Part shown: in pieces, positions 35,084-47,552 of the stretch
Position numbering within the stretch: position 1 is the first letter of the stretch
How the letters are laid out: every line of letters starts with the position of its first letter
Assembly: GCA_029641185.1 (NCBI GenBank)
Contig: JAPWGK010000029.1
Coordinates: 372,001 to 436,000, forward strand
Length of the DNA: 64,000 bases
DNA from: Pseudofabraea citricarpa
Taxonomy: Eukaryota; Ascomycota; Leotiomycetes; Helotiales; Dermateaceae
Reading direction: 5' to 3'
Made by a program: the position numbers and the translations under genes
The notes under the pieces: generated by a model
Databases searched by the model: none
The model's input: the letters and a program-made list of their open reading frames with translations, nothing else
What the model was told of the DNA's origin: nothing

Positions 35084-37575
35084 ATGGCGATCCCACAATA
35101 TAAGGCCAATCCCACGCCGACAGCCCTCGCAAAGAAATACGGACAAGCTAACAATACACCACTTCTTGGAACTGGAAAGAGCGGACTCACACCCGTATTC
35201 CTACAACCACTCTTTGGGGCGCAATACTCGCAAACACGCGATGACTTCGACTTTGCAGTTCGCGAGTATCAGCGACAACATCTTGCTTTCTATACCATAA
35301 ACGAATTGCAGGATCTTGGCGTCATAGAGAACCCCCAAGCTCAATTGGGTGATCTACAGAATCCAATTCATAAGCTTTATGCCAGGACGTTGTGGAGGGA
35401 CTGCAATGTACCGCTCGGCCATGGGTTGGAGGGCAATTGGAGTGTGAATCATCCAAAGGTTTGGGAGGTTCTACTACCATGCTTGAGGCTAGCGAGTATG
35501 TTTTTGGGCAATATTCACGTGTGGCCATGGTATTTATTTTCCCTCCTTCTACTTTGTGATTGATAATCCGGGCAAAAAAATAATAGAAAGGTTGATGCGG
35601 ACAAATCTACAGGTTCGATGCCCTCCTCTTATCTCCCCGCGATCGAATCGACACGGATGAGCCAAACGAGCCTAACTCGCCTCCTGATAGAAACGGACAT
35701 AGCCATCTCTATGAGTTTGGTTACCGCAGCTTGAATATCGCTGCCGGATCGAGAGATGACAAGGAAACCAAAGAGATGTTTGAAATCACGGCGGAGTATG
35801 TGCAGCTTTGGCATTTTCTGGATGATCCGAAACACGATGACAACAGAGGGCTCACGGAGTGGTTTGAACCTAACGCAATTCACCTTGGTCTTCATTGGAA
35901 ATTGGTCGAACCATTGCTGAGAGATGATTTATCAGTTTCGGAACGTTTGGTTCAGCAATTTAGGGTGACGGTCATGGTAAGTTTTGCCATTTACTTATTT
36001 TCTTTCCAGTCTTTCGCTTATAACCCTTCCCTTCCACGGTCGTTTGGTTTTGAGAGAATAGGGGCTAAATAACTGCTTAGATTTTGCATGAAACTGCTGT
36101 AAGAACATACTTTTCTATCAGTACTGACGAGAATTGTTTCTGATGAAAGGATAGCATGCACTAGAGATTGGGAGGTTATATCATGAACGAAAGAAAAATC
36201 CTGATAATCCATGGAGTATATGGGAACCGGTAAGTCAAATCGTTGCTCGGTGTACTACATTTATGACTTCTAAATCATTGTGGTACAGTTCCTTGAAGAC
36301 GAAGATTTTGCAGAGCTCGGTTATTCAATGGAAAATGCGGTAAGTTCTCCTACTTCCTACACCCATCAACCAGATATCTAAACACGAGAACAATAGGTAT
36401 TTGGCGGGAGTGTCAACGGATTAGTTGGCGATCCAGGGGTCGCGTCAGCATCAGTGAAGCGTGCAACGATACCCGATTTATGGAACGAACCCACAATGGG
36501 TCTGGTAACAGAGAGCATCCCAAACCACCGCATCATCGACCACTACCAGTACGCCCTGAAAAAGGGCATTGCAAAAGCAGCCTGGATGATTCGAAACATC
36601 GACAAATACCGGGACGACCCCACCATTAATCAGGAATCGACGTTCCAAGTATGGCCCATCACCATCGCTCTGATTCAGAATCTAAATACGACAGCTTACT
36701 GGACATGTGTCGTTGCGGCACGAGGAAGGGAAGCCTTTCGAAGTTCTCGAATCATTGGAAAACTCGTCTCGAGGAATTTCTATGATGATATTTACGGCGA
36801 AGATTTTCTGCGCTGGAAACATTCGTCCCCTCCTCGGGCGGGACTGAATGAACAGTTTGACGGCTCGCAGAATGGGTTGCGGAAGTGGAAATTCTCGCAT
36901 CAGGATCAGACGAAGTCACACGTATTGAGGTATATTCTTGCCCGGCAGGATGAGAATATGAGAGCTCTAAAGCTTGATCAAAAATTGCTGGAGGAGTGGG
37001 ACATGAGACCAGCTATCAGTCCACACAAAGGAGAAGGATTTATTGAATGGCAGAATAGGGTAGCGGAGCATTCTGAACAAGAAAGAATTATGGAGGAGTT
37101 GAGGCAGAGCATCCAAGAAAGGAAGAAGGAAATTTTCGGTTCAAGATCTGAACAGGCTATGAAAAAGGACGAGGACGAGGAAGAGGAAGAGGAAGAGGAA
37201 GGGGAGGGTCTGACAACAAAGAAATTATCAGCGACTCTTGTTGAGGGCAGAAAAGGAGACGAAGAAGGAGAGGAAGCTAAACAAAAGGGTACCGAGGAAG
37301 TGACGGACAGCGTCGAAGAGGAAAACGAGCCCCCGCATTTCTATGCTGTACAATTATCTTCCCTTCTCGACGCTCATTTTGAAACTCCATCTCGAAGTCC
37401 TTCAAGGTCCATTAGTCCCCCGAAATGTAAATATGGACCTTCGACAAAGGTGGATTCCTTACAACCGAGTACTTTCAAAGTGCAGAGTCCATCAAAGAGG
37501 AGGGTTGGATGGCGACGGGCTTCTGATTCTGAGAGTGAAGATGAACAGAATGATAGGAAAAGGGTTAAGCAATAG
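35084..37575 (+). CDS. Unrecognised fungal protein, 704 aa, with acidic repeat and Ser/Arg-rich tail
   Basis: Five exons (35084-35529, 35613-35976, 36155-36229, 36289-36339, 36397-37575) keep frame. I do not recognise the N-terminal 500 residues. They look like a folded, Trp- and Tyr-rich globular domain (e.g. LYARTLWRDCNVPLGHGLEGNW, ALEIGRLYHERKKNP). From about residue 560 there is a Glu-rich run (DEDEEEEEEEEGEG) coded by gaggaa repeats, then more acidic sequence, an RSPSRSISPP segment and a basic end (KRRVGW..., NDRKRVKQ). This suggests a nuclear protein. Intron 2 (35977-36154) is 178 nt, the least certain junction. No signal peptide or membrane span. Confidence 0.7.
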
Positions 37576-39158
37576 TACGATTGAATTATTTATGGGCTAA
37601 ATAATTAATTAAGATGATATTGAAGAGAAATTTTTATTTACTTGCATTCGCATAAACAATTATTCAGAGAAAGGACCGTGGCTGAAGACAGAGATTTCGA
37701 TTGTTGAGAGAAAGGAGCTGGCACATTCAGTAAACCTTCCTCAGAAGTTTAATGCGTGATAAAAGTACATTATTTTCTATGTACTAAAGTTTTGTATACT
37801 TTTCTTTTCTTTTGAACTGATCCTGCGATATAATGTTTTCAGTTGGGTTGGAATTATGGGCTATTGGCAGCATCTCTAATAGCAAAAGTGATAGCTGCCT
37901 ACGTACCTAGCTATCTTGCCGGTATTACCCACCAGTTTTCTTTCGAGGCATGTCACATTAGCGCCTCTGTCGCTATCCATCTTGCCATGTCTGAGTTTAT
38001 CTAATGCGCCACAGGAATATCTCGTCGATTAAGAAGTGCTTTGCGTTGAGATTTGTTATCACCAAACCAACAAAAAGCAGAGGGAGTGATCGCGTATTCA
38101 TAATCCTAGTTCTTCAGCTCGACGGCATGATACTGTGCCGTTAAAACTAGAAAAATTCATAGATATGTCAATACGCAAGGAAAGAAGCATCCGAAGTTGC
38201 AACAGGTTGTAGATCTATTCAGCTTGTAAAGCTAGATCAGCGCCACTGGTTGTTAAAGAGCGACGGTAGTTAGGTCAGATTACATTTTCGCTTAGCGTTC
38301 TGGAATATACTAACGTCAGAGGGGGTAGCAAAACACCTATTCCGTGAATACAATACACTACCTAAGTAGGTGACGCCAACAGCAGCGGATGCAAGATCAA
38401 ATGCCCGCGGAAGCTTCAACGGCCCGAACTCTAATGTATGAATTGCATCATCAGATGGATTACAATTACTTATCTGGCTAGCAGGTATGGGGTATGGGGT
38501 TAATCCAAAAAGAACCACAGGTCCGATCTCACCTAGTGCAAGCCTTGTATGCCAAATCTCTTGGCGTTCTTCAGCGCAGATCTTGAGTCATGTCAAAAGT
38601 ATCCCTTTGCTCGCTGACGGGTATAACACAAGGTTTAGAGCCAATTGAATATTTGAATCAGGCAAACTATATGCCTATTATCGTTAGTGTCCGCATCGGC
38701 GAGCAAAGGGATATAGGATGTAGATAAGATCATCAATAGAGATTTATTTCTACTCAAGTATTTTCTTTTGCCTTACTATTTCGCTCATTATTTCCAATTG
38801 TTCTTCTCTCCTTTCTTTTTCTTTTTTAAAGATTGATATGTTATACTTCATCCTGGTTATGTGTTAGTTTCTTCGAGATCATCGCTAGCAAGAATAACCA
38901 AAAAGAAAGAATCCCATAATCAATACTTAGGTTTCCCATGGGGGGCGAGAACATTAGCATACTAGAAATAAAGTTTCGACATTCCGGAATCAGGGTGCTC
39001 TAAGCTCGAAGCATCCGCGGCAGCACTGGCCACTATCAATCAATAACTTAGTCTGCATTCAGGAGCACTAAGCCACAGCAAGAAATATTTGAGGGCGTCT
39101 CCAAGACTTCTCGCTCTCCGCACTGCATGCTCGAATTCCCTTCTTTCTTGGAGAGACC
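37576..39158. other. Gene-free stretch (1.6 kb)
   Basis: No supportable ORF. The sequence gcgagcaaagggata (38699-38713) is repeated inverted near 38605 (tatccctttgctcgc), about 95 bp apart, forming a long potential stem with a loop. A pyrimidine-rich run lies at 38805-38830. No similarity to known elements is apparent by eye. Confidence 0.45.
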
Positions 39159-40509
39159 ATGGGCGATATCTACGGCCAGCAGAAATTCTACGGCTGTTTC
39201 CTCGCCGTCTGCTGGATCACCGTGCTGGCGCGGGTTTATGTTCGCGTCAGGCTCGTGAGGAGCTTCGGCTACGATGATTACTTGATGATCATTTCGCTTG
39301 CCTTCTTCACTGTCATTATCGCCTTGGGCTTCCGACTTGTATCATATGGGCTGGGGAGGCATGCCCACACGTTACCTACATCTCACGTTCAAGAAGTAGT
39401 GAAAGTACGTATCTCCCTCTGGCGCTTTTTTTTATTTTATTTTACGGTTTGCCTGATAATCTTCTGCCAGGTATTCTTCTGTGAAGAGATCGTTTACTTT
39501 GTTGCAACTGTGACAGGCAAACTCTCCATAGCCATCATGTTGCTCCGGCTAGCGCAGAATCGATGCCATCGTCTTCTTATCATCTGGACTTCGGTTTTCT
39601 ACACTGTATGTGGCGTAGGCTTCGTGGTTGTGGCCTCCTTCCAGTGCGCGCCCATACATCGATATTGGGACCCGTCAGTTAAAGGGACATGTATGCCCAG
39701 ACACCTGTTTGCAGATCTGATGTACACGAATGCAGCAATCAGTCTCGTGACAGATGCGATCTTTGCAATTCTGCCTACGTTCTTGATCTGGGATACGCAC
39801 ATGACTCGAAGGACTAAGCTCTCAGTCAGTGTTGTCCTTGGTTTAGGTATCAGGTATGCAGACCCCGAGACACTGTATAGGTTTGAGCCAGTTTTAATAC
39901 TTTATAGCACGAGTGGAGTTAACATGGCGAGGATAAAATTCATCGGTGGCTTGGTCAATACGAAAGACGCTACCTGTATGTACCAGCTCCCTGATGTGTT
40001 TCTGTAGCCTGCTATCAACTTACTGAAAACCAAAAAGATGACTTATATCCCATTGGCTTTACAAGTATTCTCGAAGTTGCACTGGGAATAACTTCAGCCT
40101 CGCTTGCTACACTTCGACCTCTGCTTCGGAGGATCAGTTCACAACTAAATACTTGGTCGAGGTATGCTCATCCACTCTAGCAATATGCTTCAAACAAAGT
40201 TAAAAGCAAATGTCTAGTTTCTTCTCGCCCACGCTTCAAAAAGACAACAATGAAGAAGGATCACAAAACCGACTGTCAATTCCAGCAGTAAAAAATGAAG
40301 AAATAGAGCCAAACCTAGGAGCCACGGAGGTGGATGTGGAAGAGTGGTTCGGGACGTGTCTTGCGATACAGAACCGAGCGACGAAAGATAACGATCATCT
40401 AATAGAGATGCGGAAGTCTTTGCCGCCTCAGGGAAACAAGAGCGATTATCATATAAGCCAAGAGCTGGACTTACCGCCACTTCTAAGGTGTGCAACAGAC
40501 CAGACCTAA
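39159..40509 (+). CDS. PTH11-type seven-helix receptor (fungal rhodopsin-like domain)
   Basis: Five exons (39159-39404, 39471-39853, 39908-39975, 40038-40161, 40218-40509) give 370 residues. Intron 1 is 66 nt without a stop, so it could be mistaken for coding, but only splicing yields VVKVFFCEEIVYFVATVTGKLS. The protein has the PF20684 layout: RVYVRVRLVRSFGYDDYLM after helix 1, GLGRH, FQCAPIHRYWDP, AAISLVTDAIFAILPTFLIW, and the closing ILEVALGITSASLATLRPLLRR. The last 100 residues are a hydrophilic cytoplasmic tail. No CFEM domain precedes it. PTH11-like receptors sense surface or chemical cues at the plasma membrane; the ligand is unknown. Confidence 0.85.
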
Positions 40510-41993
40510 GCAATGAATCTTATTTAATATACTAATAATGCTTAAATCTCCGTCTTGAGTATTCTGTGACCCTTCCAAGTAATTACTTTATTCTCGTCCG
40601 GCTCAATTGACAATAATCTTTCTTGCCACTCCTCGAATCCAAGTCTTTCCCCGATATTTCTTAGCAGGCTTCCGAGACTCGAAGCAGAGCGTATCCTGAT
40701 CATTGCAATAAAAAGGCAGCAATAGTTGACACGGTAGGGATCTCAAGGACAGGAGATGCGGGGCTCCGTTCAGTACAACAAGTTAGGCAGTAAAAGTTGG
40801 AACATATAGTTGTCAAATATTCCAAGATCTTTCCTACTGGCCGGTAGCCTCCATGAAATCTTAAGGTAACTAATCCCTTCGCTGTCTTCTTATCTTCTAG
40901 ATACAAGTAGCATAAAAGGTAGTCAAAGCATGACATCAGCAGAAATTGGCGACTCCAAGCACCAAAGGCTAGAGCAGATAGAAATGTATATCTTGCACAT
41001 AAGATACCAAAGTAAGATAGCGAAGTTAAGGCGGCCGAGCATCTGTCGAGATACAATCTAGCAGTAAACACGAAGACGAGCAGGGGAAAAGAACGAGTGA
41101 AGGAGATCGTCGTCGAGTCTGGTGGAGAAACATATCTTTCTTTCACTTAAAACATCGAGCACTTCTAAAAAGAATCACCTTCTCTTCGCATACCTAGCAC
41201 ATCCACAGCACATAGCACACAGCACACAGCAATCCCAACACGGCAAAAGCACACAATAGAATTTTCTGTCAAGCTACCTACCAACGAACCACAACAACAA
41301 CCAGAACCAGAAGGACAACACACAAGGACAACCACACGCGCTAGAAAGAGCAAGAGAAATAAAGAAAAAAAAACGAGGAAAGAAAACAGAACAACAACAT
41401 CCAATCCATGCACCCACTCCTCCCACATCCCCTATCCACCATCAAGCTCTCCTCTTATCTCCTTACCCCCAGATCCATCCCATCCCATCTCATCTCTCCA
41501 ACTCATCTATATAATATGTAAATATGCTCGCAATTCTTGCAATGCAGCATACGACAAGAGAAGAAGAAAAAGCCGAGCCGAGCCGAGCAAGCAAGGCAAG
41601 GATTCTGCAAAAGTAAAAAAAAAAAAAAAACGAACAGGAAACGCTAAGATGCCAAGGTGCCAACTAACTTATTCAACCACGCGTGTAGGAAAACCCCCAA
41701 AAAGACCCTCGATATCAATGCCAGACAGACATGAAATGTGAAGATGCAAGGATGCAAAGAGAGAGAGAGAGAAAGTGAGAAAAGTAATGTCTATAAGCTC
41801 GCTAAGGGTATCCTTTCATTACCATCCATTCCAGTCCATACCGTCCATCCATCCGTCCATCCGTCCATACATCTATTCAGCAAGACCACCCATTGCTCTC
41901 CATTTCCTTCTTCGTCATCGCTTAACCAAACCACCCTCTTCCATACAAGCACAATAGGACTCACGATATCGAGAGCTACAAAGGTATTTCTTT
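40510..41993. other. Intergenic with simple repeats (3' flanks of receptor and cyclin)
   Basis: The stretch holds a poly-A run near 41613, a tandem gccgagccgag duplication near 41575, an AG-dinucleotide run near 41757-41771 and a tccatccgtccatccgtcca tetranucleotide array (about 41830-41872). The ORF at 40700-41146 (-) lacks recognisable protein character and may lie in the cyclin 3' untranslated region. No gene is supported. Confidence 0.5.
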
Positions 41994-43498
41994 TCAAGGA
42001 CTACTAGGATCGGCCATCGGTCGGTCATCCGGGTACGCCATATCAGCCGGCATGGCCCCTTGCCTCTGAGCAATAACTTCCCGAGCATAGAATTCTACCA
42101 GCATTGTTCCGTACGCTTCTAATTCCTCCACGGGCACAGAAAGGCGGAAGTCATTGAGGAGGAGAAACTGTAGTTCGAGGTGATTGAGCTCCGCTAATGG
42201 AAGTCCACCAACCTAAATACTTGTAAGCTAGAATTCAAATTACTCCCAATCAAATTAAGTACCTTTGCGTAACGAGAGTTGGTATAAAAGACATCAGAGA
42301 AGAATTTACTGGCACATGTCACACCAGCAATCACCAAACGGTGTATGTTGAAGCTATCGACAACAAAGAAGTGCGACAGGGGAAATGGAAGGGATTCAAG
42401 CTGTGGCGCTTGAGTGTATTGTGCCCGTTCTAGATCTTCAGTTCGTTCAGGTACACTACGAGAAGATGGACTGTCGGCTAAATCTGATCCATCGGCTGAG
42501 TAGCTGGTCGACGGCGGAGAGTTATCATGATCCATGGAATCTCTTCTCATGGCTTCTATTGGTGCAGCATTTACGCGTTCTGTCATTCGATCGAAATATA
42601 CCAGCAGACTCAAAAACACCTCATATGTTGTCGGACAGTACTTATGTATACGGCTCAAATAACTGAGAATTGTAATACTCGGCACGTTCTTTCCATGAAA
42701 AGCGAGCACACTGGATGAAGTTCCCGTCATGTTTGCAGAATCCTTCTCTGAAGGTAGCGATCGATGCAGGTTCTCGTGTTGTCGGTCATTAGTTGTTGTA
42801 ATTTTTGTCAGCAGTCCAGCCACCATCTCAATGATATCTGTTATAGGCATCCCACTGATCTCGTATTTCAACGTTGGATCGTCTGCTGTCCGTCTTCTTC
42901 CAGATTGTCCGCGATAAGAGAGAAACTCCTCGCTGGCAAAATCTTGGATATGTGCTAGATCTCGGACTTTGATTGTATTTCCTCCATATTTCTTCACGTC
43001 GTCCAGAGACCGAACAGATCGTGCTATTGGGTCATGCTTTGTAGAAGCTGGTGAAGCGTATAACCCTGCCTTCTCGTTTGCGGTGTCGCTTGCTGGAAGG
43101 TCTTGTCGCTCGTATGGCGCTGAAGCCTCTGGGAAGTGCTGCTGACTCGTAAAGGGCTGTTTCGTGTACGAGACTGCCATCGGGCTGGAGCTTTTCGGTG
43201 GAGAGGGTGGATGAGACGTCTTGATATTTGACGCTCGTGGTGAAGCCTTGATTGCTGCATTATCGGCAGAACCTTGATCTGTGGCTCGTTGGACAACACT
43301 CGATGGTGGAGTCCCTGCCTGTATCGCGGCCGGCCTCTGCTTGGGGCTCGGAGGCTCAGCTCGCGATCTTGATCGCTGTCGGTATTGGGGTTCGGGTTGG
43401 TATTCAGCTGGAGAGTGCTGATGTCCAGAACCAGCCATCATACTGTGCGTATGAAAGCGGGAGGAGTCTGAGACGAAATCGCTGATCACCGCGGCCAT
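41994..43498 (-). CDS. PHO80-family cyclin
   Basis: Exons 42263-43498 and 41994-42212 with a 50-nt intron give 484 residues. Such cyclins activate the PHO85-type kinase that controls phosphate response, glycogen and cell-cycle entry. The first 200 residues are Pro/Ser/Gln-rich and disordered. The cyclin fold begins around ISGMPITDIIEMVAGLLTKI and includes FHGKNVPSITILSYLSRIHKYCPTT, VYFDRM and HRLVIAGVTCASKFFSDVFY; after the intron comes KVGGLPLAELNHLELQFL and LNDFRLSVPVEELE. A Ser-rich insertion after EAMRRDS splits the cyclin core, as in several filamentous fungi. The first ATG is at 43498; the upstream frame only opens with TTG. Confidence 0.9.
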
Positions 43499-44871
43499 AT
43501 CAGCCTCTTGCGTGTAGGTGTGCAAAGTGTAATACTATGGAATCCGGATTAGCAGCTATTGCATAATGTGAGAATGCGATATGCTATGACGAGTATCGAG
43601 GGGATCATGTCACTGCAGCCTTGAAGGGTGGTGGGTATGAAAAGTGGTGCTGTTTGTGGTAAGGCGTCTCAAATGTGTCGACCCCTCAAAGTACCGTGAA
43701 GAAAAGCACGCAACACAGCAAATACCGCGGCGCAGAACAAATCAAGATGGAGAATACAGTGGTATAGCTCCCTAGATGCGCGCTGATCACCGGCGGAGGT
43801 CTCACGCTCTGTGGAATCTTGGAAGGCGCGTCGTCGATTTCATTGGAGAGCGTGGGGGGTGGTTGATAGGGAGATGTCGCCACGGTTCAGCGACGCAAAC
43901 TTACATGTGAGCATTCCTTAAATCACTTCAGAAAGATAGATCAGAGACCAGGCAATGCGAGGAGAGCGCAGGAAGAGTATATCTGGGCTGGTGGTTGATA
44001 TCGCGACGGGTCGAGGTGGGAGATGTCTTTTGTATCTTGAAGCTCTTCTCTGGCTTGGCTTGGATCCCAAGAGGGCCCTGGCTGCGCTTAAAAAGACAAG
44101 GCGCAGTTATGACGATTTTCGAAGGCAAGGTCTGCGGGTCCAAGACAATGATTGGAAGGGAGGCCGAATGAGGACGACGAACGAAACAATGCGATAAGAA
44201 ATCTGGATGGGGAACCTTGCGGGCTTCTAACGACGACAACACAAGTGTGTAGTGTAGTGTAGTGTAGAGAGAAGAACGAGGTCCGGCTGGCGAGGTTTAT
44301 TATTCTTTGGGTGGATGCAAGTGGTGGTAGTGGTTGCGGCGGGTGTGTCCAGAAGGCCAGGTTCAGTGTGAGGTAGATTAGGATTTCTGGAAGAATTGAC
44401 AGATCGGGATTGGACTCGTTGGAGAGAATCGGAGCCTTGTGCTGTGGCCTGTAGGGGGGGTCGAGAGAGCGCCACGCTTGCGATCTGACCCGGGACGAGT
44501 CGAGTTGTATAATAATCCAAGCCAATCTGAGAGGCTGACACGAGCACGACGCTCGACCGTCGGCCATCACTTCTGGCTGCCAGAGAGGGTCCATGACAAA
44601 CAGCACTGACTGTCAGCAACACCGAGATGCGAGGAAGAGGAGGAGGAGGAGGAGGAGGAAGAGACACAGACAGAGACAGAACATCGGCGTCCAAAGCATA
44701 CTTCTTTTTTCTCCAGCTGCACCTCCTATCACCGCGCCGTATGCACAACACCTACTTGCTGCCTCACCGCTGGCCCAGGTCAAGCACCCAGACCGCCATT
44801 ATCCCATTATCTACCACTCCCTTCTCCGTTATGATGCCTTTCATTATTGCTCCTTTCTATTGTACACTTCT
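43499..44871. other. Cyclin upstream region with simple repeats
   Basis: The spacer holds gtagtgtagtgtagt (about 44250-44268) and a purine AGG-trinucleotide run (about 44631-44664). Many long ORFs here (43955-44997, both strands) reflect GC-richer low-complexity sequence and show no conserved motifs. A long cyclin 5' leader is likely. Confidence 0.45.
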
Positions 44872-45835
44872 CTATTGGTGACGGACGCTGTACTGCGTAT
44901 CTGGCAGGTACAGATGTCTGTTCGCTCCCTCCGCAGTCAACACCACCATTCGGATGACTCCGCCAGAGCTTCCATCCCACTTGATGGCCTCTGCTAACGC
45001 GCCCTTGACAAACGCGACCGCCTCCTTCTCCTCCATTCCCTCCTTCCAGTTGGCATCACAGTAACCGTAGATGTATGTTGATCCTGATCCGCCGATCGCA
45101 TACGACTGTTTGTGTAATGATCCTCCAAGGGGTATCGAGTAGACCTGTCCTCCATGTCGCTCGTCCCAGCCTGCAATGATCAAACCAGCACTACCCTCTG
45201 TTAGCATTATGCTCGCTGGCTTGGAGCGTAGAACCCCCTCACCTCAATCTGTCCTTGTTCTCGTAGCAGAGCTCTTGGAACATGGCTGCCGCCGTCTGTG
45301 TGGTAGGCTTTCGGCCATTTTGGATGCCGTACATTCCCAGCTGGTAGTGAACTATATCGGCAACTGCTTGTGTGTCCGCTGCAGACCCAGATCTACAGCA
45401 CCAGATCGTGTCGTGAACTTGTGTAAGCTTGTCCGTAACTCGATTGGCAATGTATGCACCGGTTGTGGTTCTACTGTCCGCGCCTGTATTGTACGTCTAT
45501 CAGCTTGCCATTCTCATCCGACCATTATGTTATATGCGCCCACCTAGAATAACACCATCTTTGAAGTTGATAGCCATACTGTGACGAGTTAGTCGGTTAT
45601 ATTCTGTGCTGAAATGCTGGCGGCAATATCTCTTACATCGAGGTTCCAAGGCTGCAGATGAATTAGCATACATAGTATAAAAGCGGCTGATGGACCTACT
45701 TGACTTCGCCCTTCTTTAGACGGTCCATATCGACGTGAATGCCATCTGGAGGAGCTCGGGTTAGCTCTACCAGCGCAGGAGCTTGAATCCAAACAACATA
45801 CCCTCATTCAACATTCCTGATGTTCCGAATTCCAT
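44872..45835 (-). CDS. PRE3: Proteasome subunit beta-1 (caspase-like)
   Basis: Six exons (45802-45835, 45700-45745, 45637-45651, 45544-45578, 45243-45483, 44872-45190) give 229 residues. This 20S core subunit cleaves after acidic residues. The 29-residue propeptide ends in Gly; the processed N-terminal nucleophile is Thr30 in NLGTSIMAINF, followed by [47 protein letters not shown] and [15 protein letters not shown]. The third exon is just 15 nt, and four introns interrupt the first 45 codons. The C-terminus ends SVRHQ, as in fungal relatives. Joined coding length is 690 nt with every phase matching. Confidence 0.95.
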
Positions 45836-46426
45836 GATGAACGGTTCCGTGTGTTCGAGGTATGCGGAGAGGATTGATTGTGTGCGGGAAGATTGGTGAG
45901 AGGCGTAGAGTTGTGAGGTAGTTGATGATGGAGCTTCATGTAGCTCAGGCTCAGGCAGGCTGCTGCAAGTACGCGAATCTGGCACGGCCTAGATATTGGT
46001 CACGTGAACACGCTCCAAGGCTGAGATCAGTCATTAGGAACTCCTTGGTTTGTTTCCTCTTTGAGACTTTTAACATAGGGCTTAATACCGCCATATTTGT
46101 TTGGCGGATAGAACATACGGTGATAGGTAAACCAGTGTTTTTCTTTTGCATAATTCTCTTTTTAGATTTCAACAAATAACGCGTAACCGATTCTCATATC
46201 CTGTGATCGCCCATAAGGACTTTATGCTCTGAAGCTACGGCTTTACCAAGTTGCCTAGCTTATATTTTACATGTATATACAATGGGTATCGAACATCTGC
46301 TTTCCAGCCAGGCTTATTGAACACAGGGATTTGATAGTATAGCATCATCCTAAACGCCATGCAAAAAGAACATCTTTGCCGCCCTTTTACGCCATTTCGA
46401 TATCACTCCCACTCCCAGCGAGACAT
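45836..46426. other. Intergenic
   Basis: This is the promoter of the proteasome gene and 3' flank of the sulfhydryl oxidase. A ggtcacgtgaacac element (E-box-like) near 45998 is noted. It does not contain an obvious PACE box that I can point to. No gene. Confidence 0.4.
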
Positions 46427-47132
46427 CTAGCCTCCTCTCGTCAACTCCTCCTTCTCCAATTTCAGCGGTGTGATATCATCCTTCTTGGCTCCTGCTGCTG
46501 GATCATCACCAGCGCAACCACAGTCATAGAAATCTCCAATATTGGTACAATCAAAAAGAGGCTTCTTCAAGCGTTTATTCACCTGCAAGTCCACATTAGC
46601 CCAACCACAGTCGTCTGCCCACCAAACCCAGTAACCTACCTCATTATGAACATGACAGGCCCACGCAGCAGCCGAACTCCTGCTCGTCACTTGTGGGGGG
46701 AACTTGCTCAAGAGCTGCTGGAAATGCCTCGCACAGTCTCCGCACGGGTATAGGCGCGCAAATAGATGGATGTAGTTCCGCAGGGCCGTCGAGTCGTCTT
46801 CCGTCGGCTTGTCGGGGAACTTGGCCATCATGGTGTGGAATAGCTTCCACGAGGCATGGCCCAGTTCTGCTCTGTAAAAAAAAAAATATCAGCTGAGGGC
46901 TTCTTGAATATGAAATCCTGAATGCATACTTCAACGTCGCATTCTCAAGCTTCGGTGCAGTTGCCGTCCCATGAAGGAGTCCCTTGTCCAGTTCTTCCAA
47001 TGACGCCGGCGCTTCGTATAAAGGATGTCGAGTGCCCTCTGCTTGATTGCGAAAGGTCAGGACGAATGAGAGACCTAGAAAAACAGACACGGCGATTATA
47101 ATGAGCGTGGTGAGGTTCCTCGGACGAGGCAT
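46427..47132 (-). CDS. ERV2: FAD-linked sulfhydryl oxidase, ERV2-like
   Basis: Exons 46930-47132 and 46427-46871 with a 58-nt intron give 215 residues. ERV-fold enzymes make disulfides with FAD and oxygen. An N-terminal membrane anchor (TTLIIIAVSVFLGLSFVL) points to the ER lumen, as for yeast Erv2. The fold shows LGHASWKLFHTMMAKFP, the redox-active YPCGDC, HFQQLL and the FAD-binding CHVHNEVGYW; the more distal CTNIGDFYDCGC may act as the shuttle cysteines. An upstream in-frame extension begins with GTG, so the ATG at 47132 is chosen. It diverges from the aminotransferase gene. Confidence 0.9.
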
Positions 47133-47552
47133 CGTGTTCAGATTCGAACGAATAGAAGTGACCACGTTTACGAGGTTTCTGTGGTATGATGAGAGGGAGT
47201 TCGAAAGAGGGACTCAACAGTAACAAAGAAATGAACACCAGTCCTTCAGGGAGAAGTCATGGTCTGAGGTAGATGAACTCTTCTATCTGCTGATCGGTCG
47301 TCGTATCAGCCTCGCCTCGCCCTTGGTCAGTGTCCCATGAAGGTCGTCGCCGAGCTTGGTGGAGCATCCCTGGCGAATCTCATCCGGAGAATGCACGGCC
47401 GCCGAACTCGCTCTGACGAGAGAAATAAAATCCACACTTCTAACTAAGCAAGTCGCATCACTGTCATAGTCAGCAATATATAGAAAAAAAAAACACCACC
47501 ACCACGGTTGACTCAATCCTCTATACTTCAAAATCTCGATTCTTCATACACC
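47133..47552. promoter_or_regulatory. Divergent promoter region ERV2-like/aminotransferase
   Basis: The 420 bp between divergent starts have a TATATAGA box near 47476, about 75 bp upstream of the aminotransferase ATG, followed by an A-run and CACCACCACCAC. No gene. Confidence 0.45.

Noticed and set aside
40700..41146. 148-codon minus-strand ORF
   Set aside because: No family motif, unlikely composition, and it lies in the expected 3' untranslated region of the cyclin gene.
43955..44997. Cluster of long overlapping ORFs on both strands
   Set aside because: They reflect low-complexity GC-richer sequence upstream of the cyclin; no conserved motif in any frame.
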